Source: Oncomelania hupensis (lineage: Eukaryota; Mollusca; Gastropoda; Littorinimorpha; Pomatiopsidae). From it: 64,000 bases of DNA. Shown here piece by piece: positions 17,717 through 27,400 of the stretch (the first letter of the stretch is position 1; the number at the start of each line of letters is the position of its first letter). The DNA is taken from positions 31,430,727 through 31,494,726 of the forward strand of contig CM072527.1 of the NCBI GenBank assembly GCA_036898135.1. Reading direction: 5' to 3'. The position numbers and the translations under genes are program-made. The notes below the pieces were generated by a model, which did not search any database, was not told where the DNA came from, and was given only the letters and a program-made list of their open reading frames with translations.

Positions 17717-19244
17717 CTGTCCTATCCTATCCCGTAACTCTGAGGTCGTTGGGCACCACAGATGATCGTTTAACCAGCGTACTTCATCTTTCCCTGTCCT
17801 CAGCAACCCTGATGGCTTCGCTCGTGTCAAGCCGCCCATTCTCGAATGTTGTCCTGCCACCTCTTCTTCGGTCTCCCTCTTCTACCTCCTTGCACCATGC
17901 CTTGCAGGATGGTCTTTGCAAGACCTGCTGATCTGGTGATGTTGCCATACCATCGGAGTTTCGGGTTCTTCAACACTGTGAGCATGTCATCGTGTTGTCC
18001 AATGGCTTGTGTGTTGGTCTGTCGGAGCACCTCATCTCCATGCTTTGTATTCTTCGTTGTAAATCTGCTGTGAGGGTCCATGTTTCGCAAGCCTTGGAAT
18101 GTAGACTGATAGTCTTGTCTTTCCAAATGGGCTTCAACCTTGCCATAGCAGCAGTTGTTTGTGCGATCCTGGAGAGGACTTCCTGTCGGGACCCATTGTC
18201 TGATACAATGGCTCCTAAATATTTGAAGCTATGCACTGTGTTGAGGGATTGGCCTTGGACTTTGATGTCCGTGTTGATGCCATTGGTGTTGTTGGTCATC
18301 ACTTTAGTCTTCTCTGCACTTATTTCATTCCATAGGCTCTGGGGGTGGTGTCATGCCTCTGTACAAGCTGTTCAAGTTCTTATTCCTCTCCAGCCAATCC
18401 ATCAATGTCAACCACAAAAAGAAGGTTGGAGATTGCCTTACCCCATATGCTGACGGTGCCTTCATGATCTGCAAGAGCATCTGACATGATGCGCTCTAGG
18501 AAGATGTTGAAGAGTGTTGGAGAGAGTAGGCATCCTTGACGCACACTGATTGTTGTTCTGGTTTCAGATGGCGCTGTTATGGAGGAATGCACTGGTAGCC
18601 TTGTCATACAGGTTTATGATGACTTCAATAATTTTAGGGCTGATGTTGTACACTCTCATGGTTGCCCACTGAGCTGCATGCCAGACTCGGTCAAACGCCT
18701 TCTTGAAGTCTACGAACACATCATATAGATGCTGTTAGTGCTGTAGGTATTTCTCGCAGATTATTCTGAGGTAGAATATCTGTTCATTAGTACTTTGCCC
18801 TGCCCTCAATCCTGCTTGTTCTTCAGCTATGATTTGTTCAGCTTGGGGCTTCAACCTGTTGAGTATTATTTTCAGGAGGACCTTGCTGGGATGGCTGATG
18901 AGGCTAATGGTGCAGTAATTTTCTCACTCCTGAAGGTTACCTTTTTTGGGTAAGAGCGATAACAAGCGACTGGGTCCATGGTGTAGGCCACTCCCCACTC
19001 TGCCAGATCTTGTTACAAATAATGGTGATGGCGTCAATCATCGCTTCTCCTTCTGCTTGAAGCAGTTCCGCGGGTATGTTGTCCACTCCCGCTGACTTCC
19101 CTTTCTTCAGCGATTGCACTGCTGCCTCAACTTCTTGGAGAATTGGGAGGATTTCTTCTTCTCTGTTCCGGGAACAAGCTAGAACTGATGTGTCTCCGTT
19201 TGGTGTGTGGTTGTAAAGGTCAGAGCAGTACTCGTTCATCTATG
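17717..19244 (-). mobile_element. LINE copy L2, 5'-truncated, near-normal order
   Basis: TATAGTTC at 17709-17716 and 19245-19252 is a candidate 8-bp target duplication. The 3' tail, read on the minus strand, is GGGATAGGATAGGA at the low-coordinate end. Going upward on the minus strand one meets the RWYGNITRSAGLAKTILQGMVQG box, SRIAQTTAAMARLKPIWKD, the RT box SVRQGCLLSPTLFNIFLERI, VFVDFKKAFDRVWHAA, EEQAGFRAGQST, and KKGKSAGVDNIPAELLQAEG to WTPWTQSLVIAL. Stops and frameshifts interrupt the frame, and a deletion removes part of the C-terminal region. Confidence 0.85.
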
Positions 19245-19348
19245 TATAGTTCAGTAACTCTAAAAACCTAACTTATTTTAAAACAGTTTTGACAGCAAAG
19301 GCACGGGGGAAGAAAGGATGTTGAGACATTTCTTTACATTAAGTTAAC

Positions 19349-20195
19349 ATCCTATCCTATCCTATCCCGTAACTCGGAGGTAGTAGGGGCACCACAGATG
19401 ATCGTTTAACCAGCGTACTCCATCTTTCTATGTCCTCAGCCACCCTGATTGTTTCGCTCAGTGTCAAACCAGTCCATTCTCGAATGCTGTCCTCCCACCT
19501 CTTTTTCGGTTTCCCTCTTCTTATACCTCCTTGCACTGTGCCTTGCAGGATGGTCTTTGCAAGACCTGATGATCTGGTGACGTGGCCATCGGAGTTTCCG
19601 TTTTTTCACCACTGTGAGCAAGTCATCGTGTTGTCCAATGACTTGTGTGATGGTCTGTCAGACTTCCTCGTTGGTGATGTGCTGGGTATAGGAAATGCCC
19701 AGAAGTCTTTTGCTTGGGGTTTCAACCTGTTGAGTATTATTTTCAGGAGGACCTTGCTGGGATGGCTGATGAGGCTGATGGTGCGGTAATTTTCACATTG
19801 CTGAAGGTTACCTTTTTCGGGAAGAGTGATGACAATTAATTAAGCGACTGGGTACATGGTGTAGGCAACTCCCCACTCTGCCAGATCTTGTTACAGATAA
19901 TTTTGATCGCGTCAATCATCGCTTCTCCCCCTGCTTGAAGCAGATCCGCGGGTATGTAGTCTACTCCCGCTGACTTCCCCTTCTTCAGCGATTGCACTGC
20001 TGCCTCAACTTTTTCTGGGAGAATTCTTCTTTGTTCTCTGGACATGCTAGAACTGATGGGTCTCCGTTTGGTGTGTGGTTGTAAAGGTCAGAGCAATACT
20101 TTGTCCATCTGTCCAAGACTTCTTGTTCTTCTGTAAGGCATATGCCAGACTTGCTTTGGATCGTGGAGACCTTTGGCTGTTTAACACTTGTAAAT
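19349..20195 (-). mobile_element. LINE copy L3, internally deleted
   Basis: The TAGGA-type tail is at 19349-19368. The sequence to about 19710 matches the 3' coding end (KKRKLRW, then ILQGTVQG-type sequence). It then jumps without a gap to the LKPQA region that normally lies upstream of the RT core, and continues to KKGKSAGVDYIPADLLQAGGEAMIDA and the LTEEQ/TIQSK region. The RT catalytic core is therefore deleted. I saw no convincing target duplication; only TTAAC is shared at the two ends. Confidence 0.8.
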
Positions 20196-20597
20196 TAACT
20201 TCACCTAGCCTATAATTATCCTTATAAGAATGTAAAACTTGTGTGCACATTTTCCATAACTATTGGAACACGATTTAATATTCGCCATCTTCTTTTTTTT
20301 CCTCGTCCTCCTAATAGCTCTTCTTCTACACGTGTGATAATAATGTTATTGGATGCAACGTATACATCAAAATTTTGAATCGATTTTCCTTCCGTCTTCT
20401 ATGATGGTGATGATGATTACAATTATCATTATCTTTCTTCTTCTCGTTATCCCTATTTTTCAATGAGACCTAAGTACTTAATATAACTGAAATTGCATAT
20501 TTGAATGTCTTGCCATCTTGTTGTCATCATTCTCTGCAAACCTCATTTTGCACTTTGCGTGCATGTCTTGTGCCACGCAGCTGGCTGTCGGGGAAAC
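20196..20597. other. Intergenic or 5' UTR sequence upstream of the C1q gene
   Basis: AT-rich sequence lies between LINE L3 and the C1q start codon. An acceptor-like TGTGCCACGCAG ends at 20580. No convincing TATA box or promoter element can be assigned. Confidence 0.4.
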
Positions 20598-21440
20598 ATG
20601 CGTCGGCTGGTCAGCTTTGTCGTCTGCTTGGTGGTCGCCACTTCTGCGGCGGCTCAAGAGATGCAATCTGATTTCGCCGACAGTCTTGACGCCTTGAAGA
20701 TTCTGGTGCAAAACCAGGCAGCCACCATCCAGAGTCTCCAATCCCAAATAGACTCGCTGGACACCGCCAACCAGCACTTGCACACAATGCTGCATCAGCT
20801 AGACGTCACCATCCAGCAGCAAGGGGCCACCATCCAACAACAAGAGGCCGCTATCAAGAGACAAGAGGACACACTCCAGTCTTTGCAGATACGTCTGGAC
20901 TCAGACGAGAGGATGAACCAGGACACCCTCCTGTTATTAGGGACCACAATCCAACATCAAGGGGACACCGTCCAGAAACAAGAGGACACGTTGAAGTCTT
21001 TGCAGGCACGGCTGGACGCAGACGAGAAGATGAACCAGGACGCCATCTTGCTTTTAGGGGCCACAATCCAACGACAAGGGGAAGCTATCCAGAAACAAGA
21101 GGACACAATCCAATCTCTACAGACACGTCTGGACGCAGATGAGAGGGTGAACCAGGACACCATCTTGCTTTTAGGGGCGGCAGTCCAACAGCAAGGGGCT
21201 GCTATCAAGGAAGAACAGGACACAGTGAAGTCTTTGCAGACACGGCTGGACACAGAAGATAAAATAAACCAGGACACCATCTTGCTTTTAGCGGCCACAG
21301 TCCAGCAGCAAGGGGCAGCTATCCAACAAGAAGGGGACACAATCCAGTCCCTGCAGACACGGCTGGACAAAGAGGAAAAGATGAACCAGGATCTGCAGGC
21401 CAGTCTCCAGCAGATGACGGCCGCTATAAGGAACATAGAG
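20598..21440 (+). CDS. C1q-protein exon 1: signal peptide and repeated coiled coil
   Basis: The exon has 281 codons and ends at the donor GAG|GTATAG, where the unspliced frame would stop two codons later. The 39-residue (117-bp) unit repeats from about 20911 to 21390, with most substitutions at coiled-coil surface positions. Leu and Ile stay at hydrophobic positions (LLLLG, QSLQTRLD). GC content is well above that of the flanking introns. Confidence 0.9.
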
Positions 21441-24400
21441 GTATAGCAAAGACTGCATGCTGCATGCCCACCACCAAACAAAACAATACCCCTGTCCACC
21501 CAGCTGTCAATGGGTACCTGGGTCTGTTTAGGACCGGGAAGGTAAAGCAGCAAGGGAGAAGAGGTGGGCGCCACCCTCATTAAGCTGGCCTAGAAAAAAA
21601 AGAGATAACAGCGCCTCTCTATCCAACGACCGAAAGTTTACAGGAACATCTTTAATCTTTGAAGGGAAATACTGAATAATTTAGACCGCAGCGGCAGCAA
21701 CGCCAGTATCATCAAGTCTTGGACTGAAAGATCTTTACGTTGACTCAGTAAGGCTTCGAACAAAGATAGGTCCCAAACGCCTCGTTCTCTAAAGAACGGA
21801 AGGTTACGGGAACACTTGTACCATTTTGACACACTGTAGTGTGTATACAGTATACGGTGTGTTGGGTATGATGAACTCGTTCGCTTGTCACTCGAGTTAT
21901 ATCGCGGTTACACAGTGATAGACAATCTTCGAAATGAGAGATAATTTATCATTGTCTCTTTGTTTTGTTTTTAGTTACCTAGAGTTATCCAGTCGGACAT
22001 TTCGTCTCAGAACACTATAAAAGTTACAAGCTTTATTTAATTTAATTTTTTTTTTTAAAGGAAAGGGGGTGGTGGTTGCCTGGCAGTGCAAGGCCGAACT
22101 AGCGGAGCTAGCTAGGATTGCAACTGAAATCAACACTTCGCTTGATCCGGAAGGTTTGATGGATGACTCGGAGAAATTGTAGGCGAGAACCTGTGTTCGT
22201 TTTTGCAAAGGATGTCCGCCTCAACGTTAGACAACTCTAGCGCAACATGCGGGCAAGCCGGCCAAAGTTGTTTTCCCTCTTATTTGTGAGCATGATCTAA
22301 AAAGTATAGCTAACGATTTCGTTTAACAATGACAGTATTTCTGGCAGAAGTGTTTTACGATTCGTTATTTTTTTTTAAAAAAAAAAGAAAATTTTGTGTG
22401 TCCATTTTTATCGGGAAATTCAGCTGGTGGCGCGCCCTAACCCAATCTACCCAATATTAGTTGTGTTTTTGAAATTTTGCTGGGGGAGCAAACCGGAGTA
22501 CCCGGAGAAAACCCCCGAGACGTTGCCCGAGTCGACAGTAAATAATATTCGGGGAAACTACCAGATGCTGGATCGATCCGACACCTGTCAGGCTGGCCCC
22601 ATTGGTTTCTGGCCTGTGGACAAGGCAAGTTAGTCCCGCCATAAGCCCGCTTGGCCACAACGCTTCGTGAATAAAACTGTTGCCGCTGCCGGGCTGTTAC
22701 GAAGGTTACGCGAGCAGTCGGTACGAAAGTCACGCTGACCTCACTCAGAGGCTGTGGAGGGAGTTCGCCTACACACTGCATGGGTTTGATAGATCTCTGA
22801 CACTCAGCTAGCGTCAAGGTTACCTGTTAAGTAGAAACTGCCCTATTATTGGCCTTCTAACACAAAGTGTAATGTGAATGGATGCTTAATGTCCACACCC
22901 AACATTGACGATATGGCAGACGAAGGTAACCGTATCAGAAAACAGGCGCATCGACCTACATGTAAATCAACACTGAACTACCTGAGCAATCATGCTGCTA
23001 AGATGGAAAGTGAAAAAAATTGCCACTTTTTCTTTGGGGATTCGAACTTGGGTCATCGGTGTATCAGGCAAACGCTCTACCACTGTGCTACGGCAGTGGG
23101 ACAGTTTAAAATTAAACAAGTGCTGGACCCTAAAGGGTGCAGAATTCCCTCGAGTGCTTTCTCACACATTTTGATAATTTATTCAGAATTTTTGCCAGAG
23201 CATTATTATACAAAGTGTCGTCCTCTGATTGAGATATAACATTGAAACCAACAGGCACATGAAGAAATGAAAAAGTAAACATTTTTGTTCCTTGGATAAT
23301 GAATATGGGCAGATGGATTATTAGCTAAACTGTATGGACAGTTCTGTGGCAATTTATTCCATTACAATTAGTCATTATTTATAGGGTATTCCATTACAGC
23401 ACAAGTCAATTACTTTTGTTTCAGTGAGTGAATGAATGAATGAATACCTCTCTTTTCTTTCTCCTTCTCTCTCGTTCTTCTTGTCCCTCCCCCCCCATCC
23501 CATACACACACATACTAACAGTAGTACTGACAAGTGTATGTCTAGGTAAGCATGGCTTAATAATTATAGATGTGGTGGAATGCGAGGCGACCGGTTCACG
23601 CTTGGGAGAGAGATTGTCTACCTTCCATTTGTTGGTTAGTCTAGCCGTGGGTGGCTCCTGCTGTGCAGAATCTTTTGGTGTGGCTATGGGGTTATGCAGA
23701 GCAAGGCGACATGTTCTCCCCGCCTGACTATTAGTCTTCTGTTTTTATTGGCGAGCAGGACTGCATTGTCGGCAGGCATTTTATGCAGGCCAGTGGCAGT
23801 GACTTGAAGAGAGTGTCGTTAGTAGCCGGCAAACCGGTTTACTCTCAACACGCTTCCACGCCTTGCAAGGCAACAATTTTTATGTCCCTCTTACGAGAGA
23901 TAAACGAAATTCGCAGTTCGGGTCGGGTCGGGTCGGGTCGGGTCGTGTTCTCAAGGTGGTGGCCGAGAGACGGGAGTCAAATAATCCTCTCGGCTGCAAG
24001 TGGTGCACAGCGACCGGGAACAGGATGATGCTGGTCCGCGATAACTGTTGAAGGCAGTTTTCACTGTTAAGTCAGTGAATGGAGACTAACTGGGCTTAGT
24101 CAATGGTGGTTCCAGACATACCTGCGGCAAACCATGAGGACATGGTTCGATTTGAGCTGTGGAATTTGTGGCGGAATGGGAGTCGACCGGTTCACGCTTG
24201 GGAGAGAGATTGCCTACCTTTCATTTGTGGGCTAGTCAAACGATATACATCAGTTTTGATTAAGGCTCAACGCATCTGTGCACTCTCTTTACATATAAAG
24301 TTTAAAGGAAGTTTAGTTTGTTTTTTTAAAATAAAGAATTAAAAGGTGACATTATTATAAAAACATTAGATCTAAACGATTTGGATAATTTTGGTTTTAC

Positions 24401-27400
24401 GTTGTCGGCATAAATAACATCTACGTATATACCAAACTTGGACCAATGCCTCCAGTAGTTTGGGAGAAAATTGGATTGAAAAATACAATTTATGACGTCA
24501 CCATGATGACGTCACACGATAACGTCACTCAATGCACGATAGTTTCATATAAAGAGTCGGGCATCTGTACACTCCCAATTATACAAAGTTTTAACAAAGT
24601 AAACAATTTCAAAATTTTATTTTTACATATGACGTCACGAAGATTACGTCATTCGATTTGAATCAGTTTGGTTTTCCCTTGGAGGTACAGGTAAATTCTA
24701 ATTACTTTCCAAACTCCAGCCAAATGCCATCACCCCCCTTCGGGGTGCCGGGGGTTTCAGTGCTTTAAATTCCCACTGTCCCACTATCTCCTTTGTTCTT
24801 TCTCATTCCTTCTCTGTTCAATCAATCTACTATAATATCTTCTTCTTCGCTAGACTAATCACCTACCTTTTCTCTTGAAAACTCTTCTGGGACAAAACTC
24901 CTCATTTGTATGTGATCAGCTTGGGAATATTGGACGCTTTCTGCCAGGTGGTCACTGGGGCTTCCTATGATGTTATTATTTGGCAATGTAGGCATTTTAT
25001 TTGTATGTGTTTTGTTGATAGTTTATAATGATGTTTGTATTCTATTTTGTTTTTGTAAATGGGATTTCGATAAATTAGAATATAGCCTCAGGTCCCTGCG
25101 TGGGATTCCTTTATTGTAAAGTGACCGGCTGGTGGAGTGCCTTCAGTGTTACCACTAGGGTTGTTTCGACAGATCTTTTATGCGGATCAGGGGTGAGTCC
25201 TCTTTCAGCGAAGTTGGGGTCTTGATTTTGTGGTCCTAATTCGGCTCTTTGCATTCCGCTGGACCGTGTAAGCAATGAAAACCTATCTAACTAACCAAAT
25301 ACCATCGGTAGTTTGGAAGAATATAAAAAATATAAAAACACAACAAATTATGACATCATCATGATGGCCTCACCCAATGTGCCTAATTTTTTTGGTCATC
25401 TGATAGGGTTTCCTAACTAAATACCACGTTTTAAAGAAATCCGTGCATTAGTTTCAAAGAAAAGTACCCAAATGTCACCGCCGGATGCCGGACGCCTAAC
25501 GAACGGACAAAGTCAAAAACCATTGCTCCCGAGCTGGAGCTTTAAGCTCGGGAACCAACCAAAAATAAATTAAAATAAAATAAACTACACTCTGTTGTAT
25601 CGGCAGACCCATTGTCTATGAACTAATATAACACTACGACCTCATTTCCCAGCAAATATATTGTGCCCCCGCAGGCACGGGAGGACTTGCAGAACAACAC
25701 CATTGACGGCCTCCAGGCCACGTTGCAGTACCATGAACAACTGGCTCAGCAGCAAGAGTCGGCCATCAGCATGCTGCAGACCAGTGTCCAACAGTTCAGC
25801 ACTCACAAAGGTAAAGGGTTATGTGATTTTTCCACATCACCCGTTCAGGCAGTGCGTGTCACTTGACCATGTTTTGTGTGTTTCCACAAATAATATGGAC
25901 ATGTTCACGATTTGGTATTGAAACTATTTGATGGTTTGATGCCTCTTCTAACTAAATTGGTCAAATACGAGAATAGGCCTAAAATTGTATGTAGAACATA
26001 AATAACCATCTTGGAACTTACCTTTTTGTTGAAAAAGCTAAGGCCGATAAGCACCTAATTTAGTTAGACATACAGTAGCTTCCAGAATTTGTTTTTGAGT
26101 GTACTGCAGTATCTCTTGTTTCCGAAAATAACAGTGCTCGAATTGAATGAAATTAAATTACAGTAAATTAAATCAGTCGCTCTTAGCAACGCTGCTGTAA
26201 CAATTATTTAACTGTAATTAAAACTCACTGTGGCTTATGTGCGTCACCGTCTTGTTCAAGTAAAGGCGTGCTGCAGAAACAATATCTCACGCAAAACTAT
26301 TGTCAAGCGACAGAATTTCAGCGACTGCGCATTTCATGGGAGCTTCGTGAATCACACGCTTCTTCTTTATTAAATTTGTGTCCCCGGACACATTGAGCGT
26401 ATAGGGAAAATCACACGCACAGCACCAGTGGGAAGATATAGGCCTAACCAACGAAGCTCATTACCATGTATTAACGGCATTGCAATCGTAAGATAAGATA
26501 AGATAAGACAACTTTATTATCTTTTACAAGAAATTACATAGGATAGTACAGATCGATGGCAGCAATGTGTTTGTTGTCGGGTTTAGTTCATTCGTAGGCT
26601 AGGAACTATAAAACGAAACCTCAGATTCTGAACCCAGTATAAAAAGAGTCTCCTCTCTGAAAATCCTTTTTGGGAAGAGAGGGGACTATAAACTAATAAC
26701 ATAACATAACTGAACCCAGAAATGTGGAGCGCTACTTTGCATAAAGGCGCTGGATCATCCTGATCCATCAAAAGCGTGACTGCGAGCTGTATCGTGTCTT
26801 TGAGCATCAGCACCCCGCTAAATAGTTCTGCCAATGAATTTTCTTTTCAAAAAGTTAGTTTGCTTCCCATTTCTGTTTACATGAAGATGGGTTTCCTGAG
26901 GACTTCATTCAGACGTCTTCTTGTGCTTTGGAAAATCAGTCCTTCGATTTTCAGCAAGCCCAGCTGATACACTGACGATCTGTGAACACAGCGAAATGAC
27001 AATCTGCATCACAGGCACTTGTATCTGGACACGCGAGCGCCTATGCCTGTGACGCGTCTCCCTTTGGTTATCTATATTATAACGGGTGACGCGTCACAGG
27101 CATAGGCGCTCGCGTGTCCAGATACCAGCGCCTGTGACCTGCATCTATGGCCCAAATCCACTAATGCAAACCATTGGGAGATCTTTCCTATCATTCCCTC
27201 ATTCCACGGAGGGCAGCATCCAACAAGGTACTATCAATAAACTCCACCCCCGTTGGGGTGCCGGGGGTTTCAGTACAAATAGTATCCCCACTTTCTGGAA
27301 ATTTAGTGCTTTAAATTCCCTCTGTCGCTGTCTTTCTCCTTTGTTCTTTCTCATTCCTGCTCTGTTCTATCAATCTGCTATACTATCTTCTTCTTCGCTA

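Larger units (their letters stand above)
21441..25674 (+). other. C1q gene intron 1 (4.2 kb), repeat-rich
   Basis: The intron holds several dispersed repeats. At 21493-21600 is a piece with CCCAGCTGTCAATGGGTACCTGG. A piece with CCGGAGTACCCGGAGAAAAC lies near 22493, a tRNA-like SINE head at about 23030-23095, and a direct repeat pair at 23569-23640 and 24160-24236. A GGGTC run sits at 23920, a CRE-rich repeat at 24420-24660, and a 0.5-kb repeat at 24728-25250. No additional exon was recognised. Confidence 0.6.

Noticed and set aside
20957..21580. 207-codon minus-strand frame opposite C1q exon 1
   Set aside because: It is the antisense shadow of the repetitive Gln-rich coiled coil (Cys/Trp/Ser-rich product) with no domain.
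23030..23095. Functional tRNA gene
   Set aside because: A and B boxes are present but the acceptor stem does not pair and no anticodon arm is clear, so a SINE head is more likely.
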